Part shown: piece after piece, positions 1 to 12,313 of the stretch
How the letters are laid out: the number at the start of each line of letters is the position of its first letter
How positions within the stretch are numbered: position 1 is the stretch's first letter
Source of the DNA: Metallyticus violacea
Lineage: Eukaryota > Arthropoda > Insecta > Mantodea > Metallyticidae
NCBI GenBank assembly: GCA_030762175.1
Contig: CM060831.1
Location: 83,049,501-83,113,500 of the forward strand
Reading direction: 5' to 3'
DNA: 64,000 bases
The notes under the pieces: generated by a model
What the model was told of the DNA's origin: nothing
The model's database searches: none
What the model saw: the letters and a program-made list of their open reading frames with translations, nothing else
Position numbers and translations under genes: made by a program

Positions 1-675
1 AACATTGCTTGTTTTGCAGCATAAACTCTATAACCATCCTGCGGAAGGGGGTTGACCTTCCGCTTGCTTTGATGTCGCCCGGAGGCAATGAGTGCGGCGA
101 CTAAACAAAGCTCGCTGGCTCAATCCGATAACCGAGCGGGCGATAAAGGCAGTTTTGTTCATCATACTGCGTGAAGGCAGAAAACACATGCACTGCAATA
201 ATAAGGAAAAAAATTCTAAAGAAACCTGCTTATCAATTCATTTTTCATACTGTTCTTTTCGACATAATCGTGCACGTTGCATACAAATGTTGGTTTTGCT
301 GAACTACACTTTTATTATAAACCTTCGCATTTAATTTTCCACTTCATCATTTTTCAGTTGTACAGACAGCTTATATGCAATCTCTCTTCAGTGCCCAAAA
401 GATTTGATTCCAGAAGGTGCGCAAATTGTTTTTTGGAAATTTCATGGTTTTTAATTTTCTGAAACCAGTTGTTCCAAGTCTCAATCGCCGTTTTAGCCCA
501 CGCAACTTGAACACATTCACCTCCAAAAATTCGCATTGAAGAAAACGTAATGATAAAAGTGCTAAATTGCACTCAAGCAATAACTTTCACATAATCATTG
601 CTCATACAGACAATCTAACCGGTGCAAATGTGTTTAAGGGTTATAACGAGTAATATGTTTTTCTGCTTTCGAATG
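1..675. other. no gene recognised
   Basis: The reading frames here are short and resemble nothing I know. A 7-bp stem with a 9-base loop (41-63) is the only visible structure and is probably chance. Confidence 0.5.
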
Positions 676-797
676 GTGTTTAACGCCCGTTTTTACTACT
701 GAAGCACCACTGATGATACATGAGATGAAAAGGGAAAGGGCTTTTAGGCCTAATTTTAGGGTACCTCCCCGGCATTATGAGGACTGAGAAAAAACTT
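676..797 (-). repeat. SINE-A fragment (A1), 3' part only
   Basis: This matches the 3' body of the SINE-A family on the minus strand: the gtgtttaacgcccg end, the ggtacctccccggcat block and the start of the cctcagtc region. The tRNA-like head is missing, so the copy is truncated. Confidence 0.8.
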
Positions 798-2426
798 TTA
801 GCTTTCATCCAACCGTTTGTTTTCAATGCCAGTTCATAGAAAGCACGCTCTAAACTTGATAAAATCACCAAAAAAAACTCGTCCACTTTTTTATTGTCTG
901 GCTTCTTTGGCACAGAAAAATGCACATGAACTCGGCAGAGAGCTTGAGGGAACTGGCCTGAACGGACCCTTTGGTACATTTTTTCGCAATGATAAGAGAA
1001 ATGTTAATATCAAGATGTGTAGACCTTGGAGCACAAATCAAACCAATCTTTGGAGCAGTTATTAGCTCACCAAGACTCCTTGAATTGAGTATTAATATCT
1101 ATCATGTTCACTACTAAAATAACGAGGATAATATCTGATTGGGATCAATATTTTAGCTTGCTCATAATTGGAAACTAGCTAGGAAATGCTGTAATTTCGA
1201 TATGTTTTCCCTCGTTAAAAACCTTGAACCTTTTATCCCTAAAGTACAGAATAAAGCTAGGGTCATTAAATGGGAGGCCATTAAAGTTCTCTGCAAGCAA
1301 AATTCAAGGCCGAAAGGTCTGTTTAAAGCCACAAAACGAGGGTTCGAAGAGAAATCTTGCCAAAGCCATTGCATAAGAAGGTTGCGTGAAAATAATAAGA
1401 AATCCATTAAAGTTTATTTTCGAAGTTTGTGTCGTTAGACCAGGCAGCCTGCAGGGATATGGGTAGCAACAGATGCCCAGAAATTGGTGCTGCTTAGGAA
1501 CGATTTTATTTGCTCAAGTATATTTTGAAAATTGCAACTAGTTGATGAGACACACTGAAGTTTTATTAAAAGAGGCTGAGAATCGTTGGGCGTAAGGCAG
1601 TTTTACTTGTTGCAGTTCGCAGTTTTTGTCTTCCATGGTTCGACGATCACAGTTCATACGCTTTTGCATTTCGCAGTTTTATTTGTCGGGACGCTGGTCA
1701 AGTATGCTGCGAGACTAGTGTTAAAAGTGTCCTATGACGGTACCGCCGATTCTTTTATTCGTTGTGAAACTTTCTCTCCGAGGAGACTTCATTTTGAGCT
1801 TAGTAAAGTTTTAAAGTTAAACTCTGTGCATAGACAGACACTTATATTTAATAAAACCTGATTCGCAACTAAAATACCAGTATACAAAGGAGGGGGGGGG
1901 GCAACAGGTTCAGAAGAATGTCTCAACAATAATGCACTTGGAGTAGGTACAGGCCAGGAGAAATGGGACCTGCCAGAAGATTCGACAGAGGACTAGCATA
2001 CTTCCACATCTTCCTTATTCACCATTCACAAACCCTTGCTTTCTTATAAATCGTCATTGGAATATTCCTCATCCTTATCCTCGCCAGAGGTGATAAAACC
2101 CTGAGATTCAATTTATCCATATACCTGAGTAACCTGAATCTAACACCAGTTAATAAAACTAAGATCAATTGATGCACACCCCCAAATAAATACAAATCCA
2201 TCTTCCAGTAAATCTTTCTGAAAGATTTGCCTCAATGCTTGGGAACAAATTGTAACATGCATGCAACATCTATCGTTCCAAAAACGAAATTTGCCCTTTC
2301 TATTTCTTTTCTAATCAAAAACGAAATGAGGTCCTAATCGATTTATTACCAACTTAACAGCTAAACACGCGAAATGGAGTCTTCGATAAAATCTCCACTT
2401 TGTCCATTTTCACAAAACGGACATGC
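798..2426. other. no gene recognised
   Basis: This is AT-rich sequence with short unrelated frames. A run of G lies near 1890-1900. I see no element termini and no similarity to other parts of the window. Confidence 0.45.
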
Positions 2427-3246
2427 ATTTTTGTAACTTGAAGAATAGGGTTTGAAACGAAGGCGTGGTATTATAAGGAATTATAATGAATCATAACTTT
2501 GACAAGATATAATAAGAACACGCTATATATCCTAGTTAGTAAAACATACTGTATAAACCCAAACATAGTAAGACGTAGACGTAATAAATATTAAGGGTGA
2601 CTTGCCTTGCCACCCAGAGGTTACGTGACCTGAAAGCATCCTCAGAGAAACACTTGCATAAACAAAAGCAACCCTCTTTTCCACTCACTTAAAATACTAT
2701 GTCTATGTGTGCATGTTATAGATAGACAGAATTATTGTGCTGATGAAGACTTGTTTAGTTTTAAGCTGAACAAACCCAAACATGAACCTCTTAGAACTTA
2801 TGATGTCAGGTCCTGGTGACTGTTGACTTTATGGTGATGGAAAGTGTTTAACAATAACTCTTATGTCTAGACTAGATGATTATTACCCCTCCATGGGCAT
2901 TACAATTGTATAAAAGCTCCCCGAGTTTATTCACAGATAGGAGAGAAGCCCTGGTACTTCCAGGATTCACGTCCAACTGTATAAGACAACCCTTTAATAA
3001 ATACTTATACTTTTAACAGAGTTGGTTGAGTTATTCAGTACACCTCGTCTTTCCTGGAGGAGTCAACCTAGCCCGAAGTGACGCCTATTATCCCAATATA
3101 ACATCCTTCTGGTCTTAGCCCTCGAGACTGAATAGGGGAATTGTAGCACCGCATTAAACGGAAGAACATCAGCAAGTTGTACATCACAACTTGGGCTTCA
3201 GTTAATAACATCCTGGTGGCATCTCGGCAGGCGGTATTACATTTTC
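2427..3246 (+). mobile_element. LTR-like repeat, copy 1 (probable solo LTR)
   Basis: About 820 bp that reappears inverted at 36882-37720. Both copies carry, in the same order, a TATA box (TATAAAAG at 2909-2916 here), a polyadenylation signal about 85 bp downstream (AATAAA at 2996-3001) and a further 240 bp to a shared end near ggtattaca. This promoter-signal-leader order is what an LTR of a retrotransposon shows as U3-R-U5. No gag or pol lies next to either copy, which suggests a solo LTR left by recombination. The exact TG/CA termini and a target-site duplication could not be settled, so another promoter-bearing repeat remains possible. Confidence 0.55.
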
Positions 3247-3766
3247 ATTTAATGAACAATACTTAAAATATTATATATTCTTCGTCTATAACATTCTTTG
3301 TATTTTTATCTGTTTCTGTTTCTCAAAAACAACAGACTGCAATAAAGAGCAAAACTACACCATGTATCCCCCAATATTACACCTACAACGTCTGTGTCCT
3401 CATTTTCTGTTAACACTACATAAAATCTAGTCTACACGTTACATTTACCTCCTTTTTCTTCTTCAATTTATACCTGTTTTGTTACATATTTGTTAATACG
3501 TTCTTTTTAATGTACAAAGCTATAGTCTACATACTTGTTTACTGATAGGGGCAAGGCAAAAGTTTGACATTATACTTGTGATCCAAAGTGGAAGGTTTCG
3601 CTATGCAGGTTGCATAGCTACTAGGGGATTTCAATACGCTTAACTATAATAGCGTAGGGTATGCACGATGACTCATTCGTCACTATTCAATCTATGAAAA
3701 ATAAAGAGCCTGCTTAAACTCAATATTTCTCCAGTGCCAAAAGAGGGAAGCTTGGAAAAAGCATTC
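3247..3766. other. no gene recognised
   Basis: This is AT-rich sequence downstream of the LTR-like repeat. It contains no internal retrotransposon coding sequence, which supports the solo reading of that repeat. Confidence 0.45.
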
Positions 3767-3971
3767 TGGTGCATAAACCTGTAAATGCCAGTACGGTGCG
3801 TCAGCGGCTATATGCTTCTGTTTTCCAAGCTTTATAGGCCAATTAAAAACATTTGATGAGCTCTTCCATGACTCATACCTGAAACTATCAGTACGGTGAG
3901 TCAGCGGTTATATGCTTCTGATTTCCAAGGCTTATAGGCCAATTAAAAACGTTTAATAAGCTCTTCACTGA
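3767..3971. repeat. two-copy tandem repeat, period about 100 bp
   Basis: The stretch cagtacggtg(c/a)gtcagcgg occurs at 3789 and again at 3889. It is followed in both by a ctatatgcttctg-like block, ggccaattaaaaac and gagctcttc. The units differ by scattered substitutions, so the duplication is not recent. Confidence 0.8.
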
Positions 3972-4227
3972 ATAATAAACTTTAAGTCGTTTATTATTTT
4001 TAAATTCAGCTAAAACTTTAGTTTATACCGTTAGAGCCATTGCTGCCACTTTAGTGCATATTTTAATTGAATAAATGAAATGAAAAAATGCTGATAAAAA
4101 CATTAATTTTACACCAATATTATACTATAAAATTAATTTATTCCTCTGGCGCATTTTATGTAGAATCGCTGTTTATTGTACGATTTACACTATGGGCAAC
4201 CGAGGTCGTTATTTTTTTTTTAATTTG
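3972..4227. other. no gene recognised
   Basis: AT-rich spacer between the tandem repeat and SINE-B copy B1. No coding or repeat signal was seen. Confidence 0.4.
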
Positions 4228-4490
4228 TTTATTTACGGACGCTCTTTAACATCTCAGGTCATCAGCATCCCATTCTATTTAGGGCGTGAAACAACCGACA
4301 AATTTTGCTCAGAGGCCTCTTCTTTTAGGCTTCAGGTTCTTTATCATGCCGTAAATGTACCCACGGCTTACTTCCCTTCCATACTTAGGAATTTTACGCC
4401 CGAAAAACATCCATCGATCATGACCGGGTTTGAACCGCGATCTTGGGTTTAGAAGGCAAGTATGGTTACCATTACACCAACAGGACCGAC
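4228..4490 (-). repeat. SINE-B copy (B1)
   Basis: Nearly full-length copy on the minus strand. The tRNA-like head is at the right (ggtcctgttggtgtaat, degenerate) and the 3' end is at the left (gagcgtccgtaaataaa-like). Box B is partly degraded. Confidence 0.85.
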
Positions 4491-4785
4491 TTTTCTCGCC
4501 TGCCTGAGGTTTTTTTTCCAGGTTATTGTGTTGTCTTCTACCGCACACCTGCATTCACTTAGCTATTGTTACAATCGGCTGCCTTCTCTCGAGGGTAAAA
4601 GGCGACGCAACCAGGTAGCCTACAAAATAACATGCATTTCCACGTTACATGGTAACTTTCCTTGTTCACTATCACAAGCTATAAAACACTGAATAATTAT
4701 TACCATTTATTTAGTATATGCATTCACTTTCGGGCACGCGGGGGCAAATATATATATATCTGCTTCTCCAGTGTTATTTTAGTTA

Positions 4786-5345
4786 CAATGTTCCAAGAGT
4801 TTATTATATATATTAATGAGACTTGGGTGGACAGTAAATTTAACAATTACTGGCAAAATAAACCGTCAACCAGGTGTATTGATTAAGCCGAATTTCGGCA
4901 ACCGTCTCACTGTCGTCCATGCAGGATCCAAAATGGCGTTTGTGAAGAATTCATTATTAATTTTTCAAGCAAGCAAAAGCTCGAGAGATTACCATGGTCA
5001 AATGAATTTCAGAAACCTCGAGTTTTGTATTAACAATCAGTTTCTTTCCAACCTCCCAGAGGAGAGTGTTGTGGTTATGGATGTTCCGCAATATTCAGGA
5101 AAACAAACCCTACACCGTAAAAGGAGAGGTGAAATTATAGCTGCAAAATAACATTCCTCGTTCGTCAAGAGACACGAGAACATCTAAACTCTACATGTTG
5201 ATAGAGATCCATTAGTGGCAAGAAAAAGTGTTCACATTGACGAAATATTAAAATTACATGGCCATGAAGCATAAGTTTGCCCACTGAACCACATTGAGCT
5301 TGCGTGGTACAAAGTAAAACTCTTGCTAAGAGAGAAAAACTGTTA
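4786..5345 (+). pseudogene. TnZ: IS630-Tc1-type DDE transposase relic
   Basis: This resembles the catalytic domain of a widespread arthropod DDE transposase of the IS630-Tc1-mariner superfamily, which cuts and pastes its own element. In order I read INETWVDS (the family normally has an Asp where Asn stands), VVHAGSKMAFV, DYHGQMNF, NLPEESVVVMDVP (second Asp kept) and, after two stops and a frame change, NHIELAWYKVK with the third acidic residue (Glu). The N-terminal DNA-binding half is absent. The first block is in another frame from the main 111-codon frame (4816-5151). Loss of the first acidic residue, the stops and the truncation make this a dead copy. Terminal inverted repeats were not found. 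Confidence 0.8.
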
Positions 5346-5703
5346 GTGTAGAAATTAATATGTAAGTGTCACTGAAACATACACTTGTGACTTTTTATTA
5401 CTTCACTCCTGAACACAGACGCCGACTTCTGTTATATATTGGTATTTATAAATACACACGTCAGAGATATTAACGCAACACAAAGTTTGTAAATGTTCAC
5501 CCGGCTGTAATTAAAAATTAAATCTCTATTAACGGTATGCATTAATAAGCAGATAAATTAATATAAAGTAACAAGTGTATATATAGTGACCTGAAATGAA
5601 GTCTATGAAACCGTTCAATTATAGTTTATTAATTAGTTTATAAGTTAGGAAACGTTAAACATATTAACTTCAGTCTGTCAATGTTTTCTAACCGCATCAG
5701 AGT
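5346..5703. other. no gene recognised
   Basis: Very AT-rich stretch between TnZ and SINE-B copy B2. No termini or frames of note. Confidence 0.45.
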
Positions 5704-5963
5704 CGGTCCTGGTGGTGTAGTGGTAGCCATACTTGCCTGCATCGTGCGTTCGATTCCGGCCAGGACCGATGGATTTTTCGGACGTAAAAATCCTAAGTAT
5801 GGTTCCTTCGAAAGGGAAGTAAAGCCATGAGTCCCTTACATTTACGGCACGATAAAGAACCTCAAGCTTGAAAGAAGAGGCCTCTTGAGCAAAATTTATC
5901 GACCGTTTCACACCCTGAATTGAATGGGACGCTAATGATGTTAAAGAGTGTCCGTAAATAAAC
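5704..5963 (+). repeat. SINE-B copy (B2), clear Pol III boxes
   Basis: One of the best-preserved heads of this family. It has box A TGGTGTAGTGGT at 5713 and a box-B-like CGTTCGATTCC, then the SINE body and the end ccgtaaataaa. The head resembles tRNA-Val or tRNA-Gly; these cannot be told apart by eye. A short gcatca occurs just outside both ends and may be the target-site duplication. Confidence 0.9.
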
Positions 5964-6633
5964 TGCATCATTATACAAACACAGATTCTGTTTATGACAT
6001 TTGCGATACCCTGAACAATGCCCTCCTCTGCTACATTGTGTTATCAGTACATTCCTCTGACTATCCAACTCTCCAGCTCCCAATAGTATAAATAGATGAA
6101 TACTAACTAGTAGGGGAAAATATGCGGATCATAAATGCCAATGGCAACACCAAAAAAGGTACAAAATAAAGATAAAAGATTTATTTACCACATCCAAAAC
6201 ATTAAAAAAAGTATTATATGTATTTATGTCTATTGGACGATATTTATCTTCTGCCATAGCAAAAAAAAAAAATGTGTAAGGTCGCGCGCTGTAAATCTGC
6301 ACTTTGCGCCCATTATGTGTGAAAGAGAGAACAAACAACTTGCACCTGTGCACAACCTTCTTCTGTAGCAATTATGGTTTCTAAGAAAACATTAGTAATG
6401 TGTTCCCGCAAAGTGTTGGTACACCTAAAGCCATTATACTAGAGGACTTTCTGTACACCATCTTTAGTTAATGTATTTAGTTGTTTTTACGATAACAGGA
6501 ATGCAAATAGTTCACTAGAATGCAAAATAATCCGGTAATGGTTCTAAAGATAGCAGCCGCTGGTATGCTAGCTCTGCCGTAAACGGAATCAACCTAGGCT
6601 TTAAAGTGATGAGCAAAATTCATCAGGAAAGAG
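5964..6633. other. no gene recognised
   Basis: Only short overlapping frames on both strands are present here. Nothing is recognisable. Confidence 0.45.
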
Positions 6634-6899
6634 AGTCGATCCTACTTACCTTCTAAGCCCAAGATCGCGGGTTCAATCCCGGCCAGGATCGATGGATTTT
6701 TTCGGGCGTAAAAATCCTAAGTATTGTTTCCTTCGGAAAAGAAGTAAAGCCGTGGGTCCCGTGTTGTACATTTACGGCACGATAAAGAACCTCATGCTAA
6801 AAGAAGAGGCCTCTGAGCAAAATTTGTTGGCCGTTTCAAGCCCCGAATTGAATGGGACGCTGATTACCTGAGATGTTAAAGACCGTCCGTAAATAAAAC
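6634..6899 (+). repeat. SINE-B copy (B3), box A decayed
   Basis: The body and 3' end match the other copies and box B GGTTCAATCCC is present. The box A region is deleted or mutated, so this copy could not be expected to drive Pol III transcription. Confidence 0.85.
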
Positions 6900-7111
6900 A
6901 AATTAAAGTAAGGAAAGAGCAAGGCAAGTAAAGTTTGCGCAGTTGTGCCATTTAAAAAAAAAAAAGTCTTATTCTTCAAGAAAATCACATTAGTCCCGCA
7001 GCCCTAAAGAGTATGTTATTATGACAGCCTGCCCAACTAATTAAGGTAGCCAAAGGATTCAAGGCTGGGTTGGTCACTTAAGTGTTGAAATACAATGTCG
7101 CCTTCTTTCTA

Positions 7112-7964
7112 ATACCGAGGGTGCCAAAAATGTATGCACACTTTCACATTAGCTATCTATTTAATATATTTCAAAATTGGACCGAAAAACAACAGTAATG
7201 TGTAATATGATGTTCTGTAAACAGATGTGACTCACATACATTATGATAGCGTTGGTACATGACAGTAAATCAACAATGAACAAATGAAGCCAACATTATC
7301 CTATGACGTTCTGTAAACAGATGTGACTCACATTACGTTATGCTAGCGTTGCTACAACAAAATTGAGCCAATATTATCATTTAAACAGCGGAAAGCATTT
7401 TGAAGTGGTATTGGAAAACCGAGAAATGTTGTTGAAGTTCAAAAGCAATGGAGACGTGTGTACAGAACAGAACCGCCAACGTGAGTAACAATTGCATGTA
7501 TTCGAGTTAAATTTGAGACTCGTGGTACCGTATGCGATGATCACAAGGGCAGATCTGGGAGACCTCGCACAGCAACAAGCCCCGCGCACTGGATAGGACG
7601 AAGAGGTCCGATTGAGTTTCCATCGCGTTCTCCGGATCTAACGCCGTTGGACTTCTACCTATGGGGAACTCTTAAGGATGTTGTATACCGTAGAAAACAG
7701 CTACACTGACAGCACTTCGGGAAGCAATTGAAACGGCATGTGTTGCAATCGCTGAGGATACTTTCGCAACGTTGCTCAACCAGTAGTTCAACGTACTCAG
7801 AAGTGTATCGACGCCGATGGTGGGCATTTTGAGCAATTGTTGTAACTGTAAAAGTCTAAGATGATTAGTGTTCATCATTTTATGTTTGTGTTAATTCAAT
7901 TTTGTTATGTTAACACAGTTTTTTCTTTGCTTGAAGTGTGTATACATTTTGACACCTCTATATA
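7112..7964 (+). mobile_element. TnA-1: internally deleted IS630-Tc1-type transposon
   Basis: About 0.85 kb, bounded by imperfect inverted termini: gtgccaaaaatgtatgcac at 7121 and, at the 3' end near 7942, atacattttgacacc. The coding remnant (about 7381-7850) joins a transposase N-terminal DNA-binding part (WRRVYRTEP, then a degraded region, then GRSGRPRTATSP) directly to the last catalytic block (SPDLTPLDFYLWGTLKDVVY). The reading frame is kept across the join and the middle of the enzyme, with the first two catalytic acids, is missing. A frameshift follows after YRRK. The second copy at 40607 has the deletion at almost the same place, so this looks like a non-autonomous family rather than a single broken copy. 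Target preference would be TA, as in the superfamily. Confidence 0.8.
7200..7365. repeat. direct subterminal repeat inside TnA-1
   Basis: The motif gttctgtaaacagatgtgac followed by tcaca...ttatg(a/c)tagcgttg occurs twice, about 100 bp apart. The same pair is present in TnA-2 at about 40707-40850, so it belongs to the element. Such repeats often serve as transposase binding sites; that role is inference. Confidence 0.75.
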
Positions 7965-9049
7965 AGTTTTATTTATATAAAAAAACGAAGAATATTGCAA
8001 GAAGAGTCGACAAGGCAAATGAGATTCTCGTTGAAGAGTGTAAAAGTCCCCAGGAGAGGATTGAGGAAGTGATCAAGATAACCAAGACAAGGAATGCTCC
8101 GTAACGAAGAGATGCAGATGAACGTAGTCTGCATACTCCACGTCGTGTGTGCCCCTCGGGAGGTTTATATGCTACGTCGAGCGACATGGGAGGTTCGAAG
8201 ACGTGTGAATAATTAAAGATGTCTGGCTACTTTTGCCAGATCCTCTGTTAATTTGAAGGCCGTAATTGGATCCAGTTGCCTAAGAGTAATCCAACTGTCT
8301 TACTGCAATAAACATTTCAACAACCTATTTCGTTATTTCTACTTGTGCAGTTGATAAAGGGGTTATCGAGGTTAGGCTCCGTTATCATTTTCTTTGAAAA
8401 CGCTTGCGGTCGTAAACATATCTTGTGGTACTGAGATAAACAACGTGGTTGGAAATAAGGGAGTTCAGTTAATGAGGTAATAAAAAGCAGAAGATATGTA
8501 TATTATATTAAGGTCAATGGTCTCTTCTGTTCAAGGGGAAAGTTGAGTGCTTGGATGATTCAGTGGCGTATGGCGCTGTCGACAATTTGTCTGAACTGTA
8601 GCAACAGTAATATAATTTCCACGCACGGCTATGCTTCCAAAGGTTTTATAATGAAAAGAAATTTTTGATTATAAGCTCGAGGATAAGAAGTGCAAATGAG
8701 TCACGGCACTGGACTGACCAGTGACCGTCAACCTCCGCCAAGTTGTACTAGAATTAGTTAAGCTACATTCTACCCAAATGAGCCAAAGAGCTGTCTTAAA
8801 ATGCATTAGGGAAACAGTACACTGTGGTCTACACAATTTCTGCTGAATGATTTTCTGATTTTGACCTCTCAAACCAGCCTTAGTTCTGCTTCACCGGGCT
8901 ACAGTTTTTTAGAAATCGGTATTGTAGAACATAACAGTTTTTTATTATTTGTTCATTCAGTAGATACAGAAAATAAATATTCTGAGAGATTTAAATAAGA
9001 TAATAAATTGTTCACTTTGTGAATGAAACAGTAGGGCTAAATCAGAGCA
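7965..9049. other. no gene recognised
   Basis: A 40-codon open stretch (7979-8104) rich in Lys and Glu follows TnA-1, but I do not recognise it and it has no start of its own. The rest shows no repeat termini. Confidence 0.4.
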
Positions 9050-9690
9050 TTGGATCAGAAAAAATTGGCCACAAAGGAACAATACTTCAATGTGAAGTAT
9101 GAACCATTGGTTTCTCCTTCAAATGTCCTTTCATCACTCCATATTAAGTTAGGTCTGATGAAGCAATTTATTACAGCTCTGATTGTTTCAACTTCCTTGT
9201 TACAAAGTTACCACAGAAAACTGAAGCTAAGATAGCAGCAGGTATTTTCGATGTACCCCCAGATTCATGAGCTTATGCAGCATGAGACCTTTCCTCAGTC
9301 GATGTCCGAGTTGGAGAAGTCAGTAAGGTTGACAGTGACAGAAAACTTTCTTGGCAATAAGAAATCTGAGAACTATAAAGAAATTGTGGAGGAAATGTTA
9401 CAACATTTTAGATATCTAGGGTGTAGAATGAGTGTTAAAGTGCATTTTCTCAACAGTCATATTCATTACTTCCCTGCGAATCTGGTGTAATGAGAGAAAA
9501 ACAAGGTGACGGTTTCATAAAACATTAAAACAATGGAAAGCATTATCAAGGTCATTGGGATGTGTAAATGATGGCTGATTACCGTTGGTGTTTGGAAAGA
9601 GACACTAGTGAAGAACATATCACAACTTCGAAAAAAAATCAAGTTTTCTTCTTCCCGATTATGAAAAAAGTTTGGGAAATAATTATTGAC
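9050..9690 (+). pseudogene. relic of a conserved uncharacterised arthropod protein
   Basis: The translated blocks LHIKLGLMKQFITAL, YPQIHELMQHETFP, TENFLGNKKSENYKEIVEEM and LGCRMSVKVHFLNSHIHYFP resemble a protein family that I recall as recurring in many copies in arthropod and other invertebrate genomes, without a settled function. Its multi-copy behaviour suggests a link with transposable elements. The relic spans two open frames (9050-9235 and 9251-9490). A third stretch to about 9690 has frameshifts and keeps pieces of the expected continuation (EKQG, then an MADYRW-like block). I do not assign a reaction. Family recognition is from memory and should be tested by search. Confidence 0.6.
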
Positions 9691-10163
9691 ACATATACCT
9701 CTTCTTTCAACATATTCATTAAAATTTAAGTTAAAATGAAACCTACAAAAACAGTTTTGTCTTAGCTATACGTCTTAAAACTTAATAATATTAAATAAAA
9801 CATATAAGTCCTTATTACGTTTGGCGGAATTTTGTTTATAAATCTAGCCGATAGAATAAAACTGAAAACAGATTTGAATTCTGAGCATTCATATTATATA
9901 CATCCAGGTGGTAAAATAAAACAAAGCAAGGAAAAAAAATTATAGATTAGTATAACCGTTCCTACACAGTTCCCTTGATCTAGCGTTCAACACGATTCAA
10001 AGCTCATCCGAGGGTCCTCAGTTTCGATTTGCATCATCCCCGAGGAATGTTTTGCAATGAGTCTGCAAAACGACCCTTCCAATCTTAAAGACAACTGTAA
10101 ATCCTCTAAGTATCGAATCCGGTCTAGAAAACAGAGATTAAGGCTGTATGAGGGGTCGCTGCA
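9691..10163. other. no gene recognised
   Basis: AT-rich sequence without frames or repeat termini that I could match elsewhere in the window. Confidence 0.45.
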
Positions 10164-12313
10164 CTAGTATTAGTCGGGCGCTGGTAGTTTGTATAACTTT
10201 CTCTACAAGTGTAAGAATATTGGTAACTTCAAATACCAGCACAAAAGTTATTATATTTTTAATGATTTTGGGAGTCAGTTGACCCAAATGTGCTAAGTAT
10301 TAGCGAAAGTGATGATAATGCTGAGTAGGTGTATGTATAAAGAAAGAATAAATATTTGTGAATAATGATAAAGTTAGGTTAAGTGAAATTGAACTATGGC
10401 TTATGACTAATTAAAAAAGAAAATATCCGACTTAAGGCCCTAAAACGCATTGATAACAGTTTTTAATTATATTAATTTAATAATTTTATTTGCACATGTT
10501 ATATTACTTAAGACTTTAATGCTCAATATAAAGTCATAAATATTTAATAGTAATAGCAGTGTTAGGTTAAGAAATCCATTCACGTATGCTATTACCTAAG
10601 ATAAAGGCCATAATATTCCATTTTAAAGCTCCAAACACTCATTGATAATATGTTTTAATCATATAAACTTAAGTTCATTTGCACATGTTTTAATGTTAGG
10701 TAAGAACTTTAATTTTCAGTTCAATGAACAAATATTCGTTGGTAATACGTTTTAAATCGTATAAATCTGGTAACCTCATTTGTATACATTTCATGTATCA
10801 GATAAGGCTATTACAATTTATGTCTTAATGTTTGTTTGTTTGACTTTATGACAATACTCAATAATATAAATGTAACGGTTCAAAGGAACACAGACATAGT
10901 CAAGAATATGAAAATATTAAACTACAGATAAGAAAATTGTAATATTAAATGAATCAACCAATGGCAGGCGTAACAACATTAACAATGTGTACCAAGAATG
11001 AAACACGAGACAGACAGCTTTGTTGCGACTGAATAGAAATTAACGAATTTCATTCGCTTAGTGTATGTGTGTTGAAAATATAATACATTGTAATGTATAG
11101 TGTTATTACAATATTATTGTAATAAGTGACGGTTTATATCTCAAAATTTGTTAGTTATGTGTTGGATTCCGTACAGAGAAGTTGTGTTTTAAATTCCATT
11201 AGTAGAAATCGTGGTTCTTACTCCGTATAAAGAAACAGTATTTTAACATTACGTAAATATAAGTGGCGATTAATATTTTAGGGAAGAAATCACAAAATTA
11301 TTATTGTGGTGAAAGATGGGAGTCAAGAGTTTGAATTAATATTCATATAGGAAAATAATATACGAGTTACAACAGAGCATAAAGTACAGTTTTCGGGAAA
11401 GAAATATAAATTATAACACGTCTGTCTCGTATTCAGTCTGCATCTGAGCATATCGTAATCAGAAAAGTGTACTGTTGTGTGGTAATAACAAAACATTAAT
11501 AAACTCCGTAGATTTCAACACATTGTGATTTTGTTATACTTAAAGGCATACTCCTTTCACCCCAGTAGTATCAATCTGCAAAACCCAGCCATAATAACAA
11601 ACCCTGAACTAGGAGAGGATATTGTGCTGGTAGTTAGGAACGACATCTACGTCGGCGTCCTCCTTATTTCCGCTACATGCTATTGGCGTTTCCTGTTTCA
11701 AAAGCATACTTAAGACCAGCACCCTAGTTCATGTTTTTTTAAGGTTCTTGCTACATGCCATGAAAATAATTTCTTTTCATTCTTCATTCTCCTTTAAAAT
11801 AATCTCTTTTGGCACAATGTTTCCAGTTTTTTGCTTACTACAACGCTGTTGTCGAGCAATATAAACAAATAAATATAAATGAGCAAATGGACTAATAAAA
11901 TAAATGACCCGAGAGCAATAGGGAAGCTCGATTCTTCTGCCATCTCTCGACGGCTGAAATTGATGCTCCTAAATGTGCCTGGGACCGTCGTCTCTAAATG
12001 GATTATTACGCTTAAACATCGATAAATTCATAATAAAATATTTAAATTATCACTATTTCTGAGAAATAATACAACACCCATTTTGCAGGAATAACAGTGA
12101 TCCGCTCTGTACATTAAAAATCGCTAAAGAGTAGACATAACCTAATTCATGGTATGGCGACGTATGGCAAACAGCCAGCTGATCCTCCATTTTGCTCTTA
12201 TATGACGTCACTAATAACTCATTATTAATTACTTTAACAATGTAGCATTTCTTTCGTGGAACATAAAGATAGAAGAGCATATTTTACAGGAACCTGCACT
12301 AATACACTTGTAT
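10164..12313. mobile_element. repeat R, copy 1 (R-1), unclassified
   Basis: About 2.15 kb. Its outer parts (10164-10400 and 11690-12313) reappear in the same orientation as R-2 (41979-42822), which lacks the middle 1.3 kb. Short inverted termini are visible: ctagtattagt at the left and cactaatacac at the right. Inside lie a degenerate internal array (10430-10800) and a perfect CRE-type palindrome TGACGTCA near 12203. No transposase or reverse transcriptase remnant is readable. A non-autonomous DNA transposon is the likeliest class, by the inverted termini and internal-deletion behaviour. Orientation cannot be assigned. Confidence 0.55.
10430..10800. repeat. degenerate internal repeats within R-1
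   Basis: Three diverged units share the order (c/g)(a/t)ttg(a/g)taa, then a ttttaat-like and ata-rich stretch, then cattt and a gcacatgtt or gtatacatt block. They begin near 10449, 10640 and 10737. Unit lengths vary, so this is an old, irregular amplification. Confidence 0.5.

Noticed and set aside
41..63. A hairpin (gcggaag/cttccgc) as a terminator.
   Set aside because: Seven base pairs with no context. There is no bacterial gene here and such stems are common by chance.
8669..8872. A minus-strand frame tested for similarity to Tc1-type DNA-binding domains.
   Set aside because: No consistent block order was found.
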